A DNA stretch of 64,000 nt from NCBI GenBank assembly GCA_047495785.1, contig JBLDXI010000046.1, positions 372,001 through 436,000 of the forward strand, in the 5' to 3' direction. The position numbers and the translations under genes were made by a program. Numbering within the stretch: position 1 is the first letter of the stretch; every line of letters begins with the position of its first letter. Positions 21,801-33,385 of the stretch are shown here, one piece after another. The DNA is from Lepidodermella squamata. Lineage: Eukaryota; Gastrotricha. The notes under the pieces are model-generated. The model was not told the origin of the DNA, made no database searches, and saw only the letters and a program-made list of their open reading frames with translations.

Positions 21801-24800
21801 GCGGAAAAATGTATTTCTGCTAAAAAAATTAATTTCTGAAGAATAAAATATTTTTCTGAGAAAAAGAATATTTTTCTGACGAGAAAATTATTCTTCTTAA
21901 TTTCACAATTTATTGAAGCAAAATTTGTGAAAAATTTGAAAAAGATTTGAAATTTGTTCGAAAATTTTAAAAATTTCAAAAAAATTCGAAAATAAAATTT
22001 AAAGCTTCGAGATTTTTGTGAGAATTTCAAATTTCAGATTTTCGAATTTTTCAATCTTAAATTCACAATGATAAAATGGCTATAAAATTCAAATTATTAC
22101 TGGAAATTTGAGATTTTTAAATTATTTAAGGCATTTTCTCTTTTATTCAAGATTAAATTTTGAGATTTTAGAAGAAAGGCAGAAGACAGAAGACGTTTTT
22201 GTCTCACCTTCTCAGCGACGACTTTAGCGTCGACGAAGCCGGCCGGGACGGCGTTCGGGGCCAGGATGGTGTAGCGCTGCTTGAAGTCGGGGTAGATCAT
22301 GCGGTTAGGGAAGCCCTTGCGGCAAATACGGATGCCTTCGAGCACACCGTTGCACTTGAGCTGGTTCAGCACAAGGTGAGCGTCGATGTACCACGACTGC
22401 TTCATTTCGTTCGGGATAAGGCAACGCACGAAGTGAGGATGCGTCGAGTACAAGTTCTTCATGAGACGGTTCAGCGACTCGCGATGGGCGGCCGAGATGG
22501 TCGACATGGCACCACCCTTCTTCTTCTTGCCACCACCACCGGACTCTAAAAAAAATATAAAAAATTTCAAAAATTCAAAAAATTAATAAAAAAATTCAAA
22601 ATTTCAATTTTGAAAATTTTAAAAATTCATTTTTAATTTTCATTGCTAGTATTCCCTCACTTTTTAATTAATCAAATTTTCATAGATTATTCATTTCTTT
22701 TATTCTAGCCGCCGTTATTTTTTTAATTATAATGAAAATTATCCGATTTTTGCTTATTTTTGGAGAAAGTGGAACGTCCCTGTTTTTTTTTTCTCATCTG
22801 TTTTCGTATCAAATTTCACCTGGTGAGAAAAACAAGATCGGCACGCATTTTTTTCGCGATAGGAGAAGCAATAACAATAACAATAACAGCTCCACTTTTC
22901 ATCGGCTAGCGCGCCTATATGCTATATATACCCGTTTCCCACTTCGATAACGCAAAAATCGCCCATGGTAATATTATATACCTGTCAGGAAATGTAGCCG
23001 GTAGAAAAAAATCAGAGGAAAAAACAATTACTTGGGTCGCTCAACAGCTGTTGTTGCCGATATTATTGCTAAAATGACAGGTGGTACTCACACGCTTTTT
23101 AGGATAATTAATTTAGGTGCTAACAAAGCGCACTGGATATTGAATCCTACACTTCGCGTGAAACAATAAATTTTAGAAAAAATCAGGAAAAAAATATAAA
23201 ATGGATTTAGAAATTCAGAATATAATTTTATGACCATAAAAATTCAGAAATTCTCTAATTTTGGCAAAATTCAGAAATTTCAAAATTCAAAAATTTCGGT
23301 TCTATGCCAATTGAGCAAACGACGAAAATTGAGCAACGAAAATAGAGCAAAACGACTTCTGAGCAAACGAAATTAGAGCAAAACGACACGAGAGCAAATT
23401 TAATAATTAATTGCAGCTGTTATTTATTGTAAATAAAATTTGCTCTCGTGTCGTTTTGCTCTAATCTCGTTTTGCTCAAAAGTCGTTTGCTCAAATTTCG
23501 TTTGCTCTATTTTCGTTGCTCAATTTTCGTTTGCTCAATTGGCATAGAACCAAAATTTCGACTAATTTCAAATTTTTAAAAAATTCAAAAATTTCAAAAC
23601 TAATTTCAAATTTCCAAATTTCAATTTTTCAATTTCAATTTGAAGTCTTATTGTATGGCAACTTACCCTCAGGCTCGGCCGGGAAGAGGATCGGGACCAA
23701 GGTGTCCTTGGAGCCAGACATGAGCTCGATGGTGCAGGCCTGGATAGGATCCTTGTTGCGCTCGAGCCAGCCGTTGCAGTTGTACGCAACAGTGCCGGCG
23801 TAGTGCTTCAGCTGGAAGTGCGGCTCCTTGTCCTTTTCCTTGCCCTTGCCTGGGGCCGGCTTCAAGAAGCACGGCGACTTGCCAAGATGGTTCTGGTACA
23901 GCTTCTCAACGAAGGTCTTGTCGCTGCCCTTCGGCACGATGCACTCCTCCTCGAGGATGGCCATGATACCCATGGGCTTCTCGATGAGCTCGATGCAAGC
24001 GGCCAAGTCGAGGCCGAAATCGATGAAGACCCAGTCGATGGCTTCCTTCTTGTACTCTTCCTGCTCGAGGACGAACATGTGGTGGTTGAAGAACTGCTGC
24101 AGACGCTCGTTGGTGTAGTTGATGGCGAGCTGTTCGAACGAGTTGAACTCGAAAATCTCGAAACCGGCGATATCCAGCACACCGATAAAGTACTGGCGAC
24201 GGTTCTTCGTGTCCAGGGTCTGGTTGCAACGCTTGACCAGCCAGTCGAACAGACGCGAGTACAGCGACTTCGACAGGGTGGCAACGGCATAGCTGACCTA
24301 TAACAAAAAATCTCGAAAAATTAGGGAAAATACCGAAAATACCCGGTAAATCCCGAAAAAACCCGATAATACCCGGTAAAACCCGATCTTGAGACTACAC
24401 TTGGAAAAGAAATCGCGATTGAAAAAAATCCATCTTAAAAAATTTAGACACCCCGATAAAACCCGAAATTACCAACCCGAAAACCCGAAAACAAGCTAAA
24501 CCTGGTAATACCCGATTTCAAAAATATTTCAGTTTTAATTACCCCCTTGAGAAATACGAAACCGGTAATAGACTGACCTGGTCCTTGTTCTGGGACTTGT
24601 TGACCCACTCGGTGCCGACCTTGACCTTGGGCTTGGTGAGGCACTTCAGCAAATCGGTGGCGTTGATGCCGAGCAAGAAGGCGGCCTTCTCAGCCTCAGC
24701 GGTGCCATCGGCTTCAGCCTGTTCGTCCTTGGCCTGCTTGAACTTCATCTCACCCATCCACATGATGGCGGCGCACGCCTTGAACATGGACAACTTCTCG

Positions 24801-26297
24801 TCTTCAGTGAAGCCAAGAATGTCCAAGGCATCCTATAATAAAATTGAAAAAATATCAGCATTCATCATTCATCTAATAAATCCTTAGTAGACCCGGCTTT
24901 AAACTAGCTTGAAGGAACCGGAAGAGCTTGAAAAGCCCGACTAAAACCGAAAAACCAGGTAAAACCTGTTCGGACCGCATATCAGGAGCTTGAAAGCATT
25001 TGGTAAAATCTAACAAGGTTGGGAAATTCCGAAGAACCCGGTAAAACCCGAAAAACCCGAGGGAACCCGAAAACCAGGTAAATCCCGAAAAACCCAGTAA
25101 TTTTTCGGAATAAACCCCGGCAGAATGGTTAAGGCATATCTAATCCAAACAAAGCTGGCAAAAACCAATATACCCGGTAAAACCCGAAAATTCCGATAAC
25201 CAGGTAAAACCCGATATTCCCGGCACAACCTAGCTTTGTAGACTTGGTTGATAGGCCACTAAGTTGTAATGACTTACCGAGGTCGCCTTCATCTCAGCGG
25301 TATCGTCCATACCGTCGACAGTCAAGACACCCTGGTTGGTGAAGCTGTAGGCACCAGTATCGGGGGTAAGCAGGAGCTTATCAGAGAACGACTTGGCGCC
25401 GTCGGAGCACAGTTGGTAGAAGATGTGGTAGTTACGCTCGAGACGGCCGCAAGCGGTGACACGCGACTTTTCAAGCAGGTAATGCTCAATATCGGCACCG
25501 GCGATCTTACCAGTCGGGCCGAAGTGGATGCGGATAAACTTACCGAAGCGCGACGAGTTGTTGTTACGCACGGTCTTAGCGTTACCGTAGGCTTCAAGCG
25601 GCGGGTTGCACTGCACGATTTGATCTTCAAGCGAGCCCTTCTGCTTGCCAGCGTCTTCAGCAGCAACGCCCTTGGCAGCATCGGCAGCAGCCTGGGCGGC
25701 GGCGACCTTGGCGAAGTACTGAATGACCTTCTTGGTGTTCTCGGTCTTACCAGCACCAGATTCACCGGTGATCAAAATCGACTGGTTCTCGCGGTCTTGC
25801 AACATGAACGAGAAAGCGCCGTCGGCAGTTGCGTACAAATGGGGCGGCATCTCAGTACGACGCTTGCCGCGGTACTTGGCAATAACCGATTCGGTGTAGA
25901 TCGGCAGGAACTTGTACGGGTTGATGACGACGCAGAAAAGGCCCGAATACGTGTAGATGTGCTGGTGGAAGTAGCGCTGGCGCAGATTGTGCAGGATAGC
26001 GGCTTCGTTGAGCTGCGTCAAGTCAGCCATATCCGTTGTCTGCTCGTACTTGGGCGGGTTAGGATCCTGCAGCAGGTCCTTGTGGAAGGTCTTCACCTCG
26101 CCCTTCTCCGTGCGCACCGTCACTTCATCGCCCTTGGTCGAGTCGATTTCGGACAGAACGAAACCGTCCTTTTCATCGGGCGCCCAGATGGCCTTCTTCG
26201 GGTCGATCTTCGACCGCGACAGCTCCTCCAACAGCTTCTTACGGTCGACGACCAAAAACTGGTATTCCGGTTCGGTCTCAGGGATCGAACGGTCCAT
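12841..26297 (-). CDS. Muscle myosin heavy chain (class II)
   Basis: Twelve coding exons join in phase: 25278-26297, 24578-24832, 23667-24297, 22208-22545, 19826-20253, 19146-19551, 18303-18833, 16175-17096, 15040-15314, 14246-14663, 13349-13762, 12841-13062; about 1950 residues, the normal length. The head has an SH3-like N-terminus, P-loop [15 protein letters not shown] (178-185 is GESGAGKT), an alanine-rich loop 1 (about 197-221), switch [11 protein letters not shown] (245-254), switch [16 protein letters not shown], a Gly/Lys-rich loop 2 and the reactive-thiol region [20 protein letters not shown] motifs ([14 protein letters not shown]) and the KPLL junction lead into an uninterrupted coiled-coil rod ending in a short non-helical tail. 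It hydrolyses ATP to slide on actin and forms thick filaments. ATG 26297 is preceded by an AG splice acceptor (CTAG/AAGGAAATGG), so an upstream leader exon or trans-splicing is likely. Third positions are mostly G or C, unlike the kinase genes. No mutually exclusive exon copies were seen. Confidence 0.95.
13808..14175. repeat. Repeat element in myosin intron, TGTCCGAAACTRGGTCAT units
   Basis: In the intron between exons 10 and 11 the motif TGTCCGAAACTAGGTCAT (variants) occurs five times in one direction and once inverted (ATGACCCAGTTTCGGACACA near 14052), spaced about 60-120 bp apart. No terminal inverted repeat was found. The motif resembles the subterminal GTGTCCAAAGTTACC of the 9475-11809 element. 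Confidence 0.65.
15455..15880. repeat. Duplicated GGTAAAATACCGAAAA repeat in myosin intron
   Basis: Two related blocks (about 15455-15560 and 15810-15920) each carry GGTAAAATACCGAAAAT, a GGGTTTTTTTCGG stretch, a GAGAAAAT segment and a GCAA(C/T)CC end. A further relative is at 57180-57260. Confidence 0.55.
17679..17719 (+). repeat. Interstitial TTAGGG-like repeat
   Basis: Six imperfect units of GGTTAGGG type, with GGTTGGGG and GGTTAGGTCA variants, lie in the intron between myosin exons 7 and 8. The pure run is three GGGTTA units. Confidence 0.8.
21391..21419 (+). repeat. Long G tract
   Basis: Seventeen consecutive G (21394-21410), one C, then eight G, in the 1.95-kb intron between myosin exons 4 and 5. 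On the transcribed sense strand this is a C tract. Confidence 0.9.
23298..23551. mobile_element. Foldback/MITE with GAGCAAA repeats and 8-bp target duplication
   Basis: Perfect terminal inverted repeats of 23 bp begin GGTTCTATGCCAATTGAGCA. The left half holds six GAGCAAA-type motifs and the right half seven in inverse orientation (TTTGCTC). AAAATTTC flanks both ends (23290-23297 and 23552-23559), an 8-bp target duplication as in hAT elements, although in AT-rich sequence. It has no coding capacity and lies in the intron between myosin exons 3 and 4. Confidence 0.85.
24310..25230. repeat. ACCCGGTAAAACCCGAAAA degenerate repeats in two adjacent myosin introns
   Basis: Clusters at about 24325-24515 (intron 2) and 24930-25225 (intron 1) are built of imperfect CCCGGTAAAACCCGAAAA units. 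They flank exon 2 (24578-24832) without entering it. Confidence 0.6.
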
Positions 26298-26344
26298 TTC
26301 CTTCTAGGTTATAAGAACTATAATCAAATTAGAAAAATCCTCCT

Positions 26345-26800
26345 TAATGATGCGCGCACACTTAAAATATTAGTGCGCACTTAATTACGCGCGCACTTTT
26401 TGCGCGCACAAGTGTTAAAAGGTCAATTATAGCAATAAGGTCATCGCTAATCATAAAGTTTCAAGTCCTGAAAATTTATTTGACGTGAAGTATTGGGTAA
26501 TGTTAGCTCATTGTTTCCATATAAGTATGTTTAAGGTGGGCTAACAAATGCGTTGATTTTTTGAGGGAAAAAGCGAGATGAAACGCTAGCCGAGCTTTAT
26601 ATACTCAAGTACCGGTGTTTTAGGCAGAAAGGCCGAGAAAAATGGCCGCGTTGAAGGGTACGCGCGCTTTTCGCATATATATCAGTCACGCTGTGCGCGT
26701 TGCTTGATAGGCACGCGCAACTGTTACGTTCGCGCACGCGCGAATTGATGTTCTGATGTTCTTGTTCTTGTGCGTGTTTTTGTGTGCTCGCGCGCGCAAG
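26345..26800. promoter_or_regulatory. Myosin upstream region: TATA box and CG/GC-alternating tracts
   Basis: On the minus strand TATATAAAG lies at 26595-26603, about 300 bp before the coding start, with room for a leader exon ending at the AG just before the ATG. The block is full of GCGC/CGCG runs (GTGCGCGCAAAAAGTGCGCG near 26390; CGCGCACGCGCG near 26735; CTCGCGCGCGC near 26788), in contrast to the AT-rich neighbourhood. Confidence 0.5.
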
Positions 26801-27990
26801 AGGCCCAATTTATTACGATCGCACGGCTATTTTGTAGGTGCGCATCATGTTATATGTTGTTCTCGCTCGTTTGATTTTTTGTTATACGATCCATCCTCGC
26901 TCACATGCGCTGAAAACACTGCTATAGCCATCGATATATAACAAAAAAAACAAGAATAATAACCGCGAATTATATTGGCAACAATCAACCGACCGGCGGC
27001 TCTCTCAAATCACAGCAGGTCCATTTTTTTCGTTATATTGTGCTGCTGCTGCAACTCGAAGCTCTTGTCAGGTCTTTCTCAGCTAGCTGAATGCTGAAAC
27101 TATGATCTTGGCCTGTTTGTAATCTTATGATATACCTAACCGCTAGATTGATGGCCATAGATCATATTCGGCAGCAAGCGTTCGAGGAATGGTACTGGGT
27201 AATTCAAACGCGGATGCCTCGATCCTTGGCAGGTTCTTTCTAGATTAACACGAAAAAACGCGTGAGATAAATCTCTCTCATGAAACTGGTATGATGGGAC
27301 TGCAATAAGAAAAACAAAGTTTATGACTTATTATCAGGGTCGTCCTCATGATCGCACTGCAAAAAACTGTATTCGATTATTGACTTGCTTGAGGATTTTT
27401 AAAACGGCGAAAATCAAGAGAGCATCCACTCGAAATCACATCAATAATCATTAATTCAAATCAGCAAGGCTGAAGAATTGGCAAAACGTTTATTGGTTTT
27501 CATTAGCTGCCCTTTGCTTCGCTGAGGAAAAGAAGCAAGCAAAAATTTGCTGGACGGAATTACAATGTCTCATAGAAGTGACCCAAACACGAAAAGGGAA
27601 AGAACCAGAAATGGAAAGCGACACCTTAACACTAGAATGAAGAATGAAATTAGGATGGCAATTAGCTATGAAAATCTATCACAAAAAATGCAAAACCCAC
27701 AACCGGGTAAACTACCAATAATTACCTAATTCCAAAATACCGCAATTTTATTATGGATTTCTTGGGATTATCCGATAAATTTCGGTAGAGTTGGGCGTAA
27801 TGAACCCTTCGTCGGTTTAAGATTTGAAAAAGGTTCAAGAAAACGGTTGTCCTAATTATGGGACATGCTTCAATGCCAAAAGCTAGCCATATAAGTATGG
27901 CGTTTGGTAAAAATCGGAAGACGAAATAGACGAACTCAAAAACTTGCTGAAATGCTACGCAAGCTGTTCACTATTCATTGTACGATAGGA
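26801..27990. other. Intergenic; left edge of duplicated kinase unit
   Basis: No gene is supported. From about 27228 (GGCAGGTTCTTTC) the sequence becomes homologous to 42136 onward, with shared blocks such as TTTTCATTAGCTGCCCTTT (27497 and 42202), marking one boundary of the segmental duplication. Confidence 0.5.
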
Positions 27991-30900
27991 TTAATCGCCT
28001 TTGGCTACAAGTTCCAGCCTATGCTTTAAGTCAGAAAAAGTCGGTCTTTCATCGATATTCGAAGCCCAGCATGGCACCATCACCATTTCATACCTAGCAA
28101 AGTGACAGTAGCTTATAAGTATAGCCATTGTAAGGGTGACTTACAAATTTTCAGGGCAAATTGGAGGGCGATCGAGCCGATAACCATCCATGACTCTCAT
28201 CGCGACATCAGCATTTGACAATTCCTTGTAAGGGATGTACTGGCAGTCTGGAAGATGCAAAATTATAGATTGATTGATCCTGGAGGATGCTTCAGGGCCA
28301 CTCTAAATCAACCAATCAACTTACATGTGAAAATTTCCCACAATACCACTCCAAAAGACCACACGTCACTTTTCCTCAGGAAAACATGGAGCCGGATGGA
28401 TTCAGGCGGGTGCCAGCGAACAGGAATAATCCGATTAGAAGAGCACCGGTAGTACAGCTCGTTTTCGTCAATAGTCCTCGACATTCCAAAGTCGGAGATT
28501 TTCAAAACCTCCCCCGACGAGACAAGGACGTTGCGACATGCCAGATCTCGGTGCAGACAGTTACGTTCGGATAAATAAGCCATGCCGCTGCAAATCTGTT
28601 GACAGTACCCGAACAGCTCTTCGACATTCTTCGGATAGACACTTTTTCGGAGGAAAGAATGCAAATCACCTCGTTCCATAAAGGGCGTGATTATTCCAAC
28701 TTCCTCGCCGTAGAATGACACCCCGCAAAGCTCGAGGACGTTCTCGTGAATGAAATCTCTCATTAACAAGGCCTCCTTAAAAAACTGGGTCAATTCGCGT
28801 TCCGAAGATGGCATGACAATCTTGAAGCCGACCAGCTCATCATTTGTCCCGTTTTCAGAGGTAAGCACAGCTCGATAGACACATCCGAACTGACCATGGC
28901 CGCATTTATCCAGCAACTTGAGATTGGTAGATTTCACAATCACGCTTTCGATTTCTGTCAGCAAATCGCCGGAGCATTGGTACATTAGTTTGTTAAGATC
29001 TTTCGTTTTCCCAGTATCCTCTGAACTTTTCCCGCCATCTTTTTTGGCTTTTCTGTACTTTCGTATAAAGTATAATGAAGCAGCTATAGCTAGCACGGTT
29101 AAGGCGATGAGTCCTCCAATAATGCCGTAAATATAATCTGAAGAGAAGAAATACTTTGCAAGTGATTAAATAGTTAACGAATTTTACCTGGAAGATTCTG
29201 ACTTTCTGCCTTATCTCGTTGTAAGCTGGTAGTTTCCAGGAACTCAGGGTTATTTTGAGCAGTTGTTGTATTAGTTGTATTAGCAATAGTTGCTGTTGTT
29301 TCAGGCTTGATAATGGCGGATCTTTCATTAGAAAAACACGCTTCAGAGTGAAAATCCCATTCATGGGGATAGTCTATACAAGTCATGGCCTTTTTGAGCC
29401 ATTTCATTCGAGGGAGGAGGCTCATAAACCGGGCCGGCTCGTCAGATAGGCAGCTACTGGTTTGGTAGCTATGTGAGAAAATGCCGATCGGAACCACTGT
29501 TTCGCCGGTTTTCTTAACTGCATCCGCAGCACTCTTTACGAAGAGTATGGAACCATCAGCCATGTCGCATTTCGGATATTTCGAAGTCGGGTTGAAGCAA
29601 AACGTTTTGTTACCGCAGACGGATACGTTACCAGTAACGTAATAGGTGTAGATATTCGTACTCGAGGAATTGTACGCCGTCCTGCGGTCAAGCATGGCAT
29701 ACGCTGGTAGACCCCACAATATCATCTGAAAATAATAGATCAGATGATTTAATCAGAGAAAAATTGCCCCCAGATAGCATATATATTAGGCTGTTAAAAC
29801 TTGATCGTTTTCATTCTAAAGTATCGCTGATGGAATTAGTGTAAGAATTTTGAACATTTGCCAGTTGTAAAAGCTAAATTGCATTTTTCATTTCCAGATA
29901 CATCATATCAATCATATGTAATATCAAAAATGGGGTTTTTGAGAATGAATGATTAGAATCTTGTTTCTTTTTTATCATTACTTAGGGCAAAATGACAATT
30001 CGGGCGAAACTTGATGTCGTTAGCATCGTTGAATAACTCTGATTTATGCTTGTTTACATCCGTTTCAAAATTACAACTTTCAAGTAAAAAGCGGCTTTTT
30101 GAACGTGAATGTAGAGGCAAAAACAAAGACTTTTTACTTGTCACCTCTCGCCTTGAAAAGGATGTAAATAAGCCTAAATCCGAGTTATTCAACGCCGCTA
30201 ACGATGTCTTCGCTTGATGGCTCCTATTCTACAACGCCAAACTTTGAAATAATTAGATTTGAAAGAAACCAAACTGCCTGATAACTTTCAACATCCGGAG
30301 CATACATGACGGTTAAGCTTAGAAACTATCGATTCTCTAATGTATGTTAGAGCACCGAGATTTGATTCTAATAGGGAAAACGCGTAATTAGAAAAAAACC
30401 CGCGATAACTCTCTGCTCTTAAAACTTCTTAAAACTTTCACCTGCAGATGGATCTCACTGAGATGTGAATTATGCATAATATCTTTTAGCGGAACCAAAT
30501 ATGCTGCAGCGGAACCAAATTTGCATTTTGCGGAACCACTGTTGAAAGATGCCAATCATTTTTGAATAATTCTACCAGTTTAAAGCGAAGCATGTGTTCT
30601 GAATTGAACACTCTGTCTTATAGAGATTCTTACGCTGAATTCATGAGCTAATGATTTTTTCCGAATAATCTTGACCTGCAAGAAATATCCGAAAAGTGAT
30701 TTCGTGCCACTAGAAAATTCCAAACTTTGGTTCCGCTACGGCAAATTAGGTTCCGCTCACCGTAAATTTTGCTCAGGTAAAAGGAAATCAATTTTTGAAA
30801 TCAACCGTCCCGGCACGCCCCGGCGCGGATAGTTATCGTGAAAATTAAGAGAAAAAATGACCTTTTTTCAATGCATTGGTCTAGCCACATGTTGCTTTAA

Positions 30901-33296
30901 ATAAAGCTGAGATTTGTTTCACATCTCAACCTTTATCTATGATCAGGAATTTCGGGTTAATACTCACCCTCAGCTAACAGTTGCGTATAAAACACACTGT
31001 AATATGTAGCAAACATCTTCGAAAACAGAGAACTTATGTTTTGGACGATGAGGCCGGGTCTTAATTGTCTCAGCTTTTTGAAACCACTGGCACCTGAAAA
31101 CTTAAATTTACCTGGCTATCGGATAATAAATTGACAGGGTGTTCGGCAGATGATGTGAATATCTGCTCACGAGTTCGAAGTACAGTAACGACGCCGTCTG
31201 TTAAGGCCTTTGTTACGGTCAGATTCCGAGCATTAAAGTTGATGATGGTGTCATTTCCTTCTGGGGCACATTCCCGCAGGGTAACCAACATGTAAAAATC
31301 GACAAAGGTCGCTAGGCATGGTTTGTCAAGTGCGGCGTGTGCAATGCGCCTTTCAAAATAGAACTGGACAGCGGTAAGTCTTGGCCCATTAGTTGCAAGA
31401 GATGACAACCTATTCTCACACTGTGAAGGAATTGATGATCGGTGAAGGTAGCAGCATGCCATTTGCAGCTGTGCCAAGTCACTCGAGGATAAAACCGACC
31501 GATAAGCAGCTATGCAGGAGTAGATATCTAGCTGAATGGCCCGGCCATCCAAACCTTTGCTGCCGAATTCGATATTCGTAAAATTTTTGTTCGATGCAAA
31601 TATCGACGATTCATTAAATTGGTAGTAGACGCCATGTCGGTTGTGAATCGAAAAGCGACCTTCTTTTGTTATCATGAACACAATGAAAGACCACTGCTGA
31701 ACTGGCAGGAAACCGGGTAGGTAAATTTGCCATTTATCTTCGACAGTCACCTCTAAACTGCCGTTATATTGCTGCCGATAACTAGCGACTAGATTTGGTG
31801 CTGAGATGCTCATAATGACCTTTTCCTCGCCAGTCGGTTTGAAGTAAAATGCTATTGTGAATTCGGTTAGATTTGAGAACTTTCCATGGATATCGTGAAT
31901 TCTGAGCAAAAAATTAGATCCTCCATGCGCCGATAATGGGTTATTGAAAGGACCATCATGCCATATCAGAGTCGCTATCTTACGCAAATCATAGACCATG
32001 AACCATGGGCCTAAATCGCGAAAATCGTATTCCCAAGCTACTGGGATGATCATCAATATCGCAAATGGTCTCGGCCACGGAACAGCTTGAAAAATTCGAC
32101 AATATAAAATGATGAAAATGAGCTTTTCCAACATACCATGACTTATCGAAGTGATGGTCAAATGATGGGGACGTGTGGCTCTATTGATGGTTTCAAGTAG
32201 TAAATCCTCTTCGGCCCACATACTTATGCGCTCTAGAATCGCAGCATGGAATCTGCCTGTACCATCCTCCCTGAAAGAATCTCTCACTTCTAATGCAGAT
32301 TTAGGAAGAAAATCTTACGAAGTGTTCACACTGACGACTCTCAATCCAGAATTTCGAAGTAGACTGCTTATCTGAAGACAACAATATCCATGTATCTACT
32401 AAAATAGTCTGATAAGTACTTCATCGCTCGCTGCTGAAGTTGAATCGGAATTGCCATAAATACCGACTGGTAACAAGGTAGATGATGTAATAAGACAAAT
32501 TCTTCTAAACCTCGGGACTCACTCATCTGCCCAGCCGCATATATTTCGCTGCGATTTTTGGTGAATGCCACGATTTCTTCCAGCCGCTCGATGCCGAGAG
32601 CTTCCTCAAAAATCATGAAGTTAGCGAACATCGCCGTGTCTGAGGCGTCGGGACATATGACAAAATCAAACGGTGGTAAAGGAGGTGCCAGAAAGATCTT
32701 TTTCGTGAAGTTTGTTTCAGCGAGACTTGGGTCGAGGTCGTAACCTGGGGCTTGCGATACATGCATGGTGACATTTGTGAAGTTATTTCGAAAAATGATG
32801 GCGACAAACGTCCAAGTGGCTAGTGGGATTTCGACCGATGTCATTGATAAAGCCGTCCAATCTGGTATATTCCCAACCCTACTTTTGATTTGCAGGCGAA
32901 TTTCCGCTCGATTTCGCGAACTCTTTCGTACAGCTTCTACAACCATGTACCATTCATTTCCTTCCGTCCTTACTTTGTAAAGTTCAGAATTGGTATTGAT
33001 TTCAGAATTGAAGAAAAAACAGTGTGTGAAATCCATCGACAGAGGTCGATTGATTCTGTATCGAGCCACGGCTTCATATTTGTCATCTATTAGTTGATAG
33101 GCCGTGTTGGGATAGCCGAACGGCCCTGGGCGCCAACTAAGCGGTCCGCTCGACCGATAAACCAATTTCGCCCCGCGAGGTATCAAGTTCTTCAGGCCAT
33201 CTCGTGCATCCATCGACACGAAAAGGCTTGCGGTAGTAAGATTCAATGACGCGATGTGAGGTAGCCAGCTGAACCCGAGAAATGACAAAAAATCAT
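27991..33296 (-). CDS. Receptor tyrosine kinase, downstream gene of unit A (LamG-SEA-like-LamG-TM-kinase), start frameshifted
   Basis: Exons 32523-33296, 32420-32466, 32319-32371, 32137-32270, 31112-32085, 29188-29725, 28325-29137, 28145-28247, 27991-28093 mirror the B-copy gene. Order: LamG-like domain, SEA-like segment over three small exons (SSLLRNSGLRVVSV; GRFHAAILERI), second LamG-like domain (WSFIVFMITKEGRFSIHN), a cysteine-containing stalk with a Thr-rich tail, transmembrane helix (YGIIGGLIALTVLAIAASLY), kinase. The kinase looks catalytic: CGHGQFGCVY loop, VGFK lysine, HRDLACRNVL, ISDFG, and RWHPPES in place of RWMAPES. Anomaly: the T-run after ATG 33296 has six bases where the B copy has seven, so the ATG frame is lost after three codons. 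The long frame resumes with non-ATG TTG at 33288. The gene may be translated weakly, from another start after trans-splicing, or be a pseudogene. Confidence 0.8.
30017..30212. mobile_element. MITE in kinase intron (unit A only)
   Basis: Long inverted arms (about 80-100 bp; GCGTTGAATAACTC and GGATGTAAATAAGC in inverse orientation) make both strands look alike. CTTGATG flanks it at 30010-30016 and 30213-30219. At the homologous B site (about 45748-45768) the element is absent and ACTTTATGGCTTGATGG remains. Confidence 0.75.
30489..30757. mobile_element. Small element with GCGGAACCAAA ends (unit A only)
   Basis: Three GCGGAACC(A) motifs on the left (30489, 30508, 30529) face two inverse GGTTCCGC motifs on the right (30728, 30750). 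It is missing from the homologous intron of unit B. No coding capacity. Confidence 0.55.
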
Positions 33297-33385
33297 TGTC
33301 TAAAACTGTCTAAAAATAAAACTTTCATTAGAACGGGATTTTTATTAACAAAACCAGATGGCTTGCTTTTGATCGAATTTCTTTA
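33297..33385 (-). promoter_or_regulatory. 89-bp intercistronic region with poly(A) signals and acceptor (unit A)
   Basis: Between the upstream stop TAA (33386-33388) and the downstream ATG lie AATAAA motifs (one overlapping the stop, one in GTTAATAAAAATCC) and, 14-20 nt before the ATG, ATTTTTAG/ACAG, a consensus 3' splice site without any 5' site of its own. The same layout is conserved in unit B (48370-48455). This is the arrangement expected of a trans-spliced operon. Confidence 0.6.

Noticed and set aside
12841-26297. Mutually exclusive alternative exons in the myosin gene, as in some arthropods
   Set aside because: I looked for second copies of the relay, converter and loop exons in the large introns and found none.
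30011-30217. Mutually similar open frames on both strands
   Set aside because: Explained by the palindromic MITE rather than a gene.
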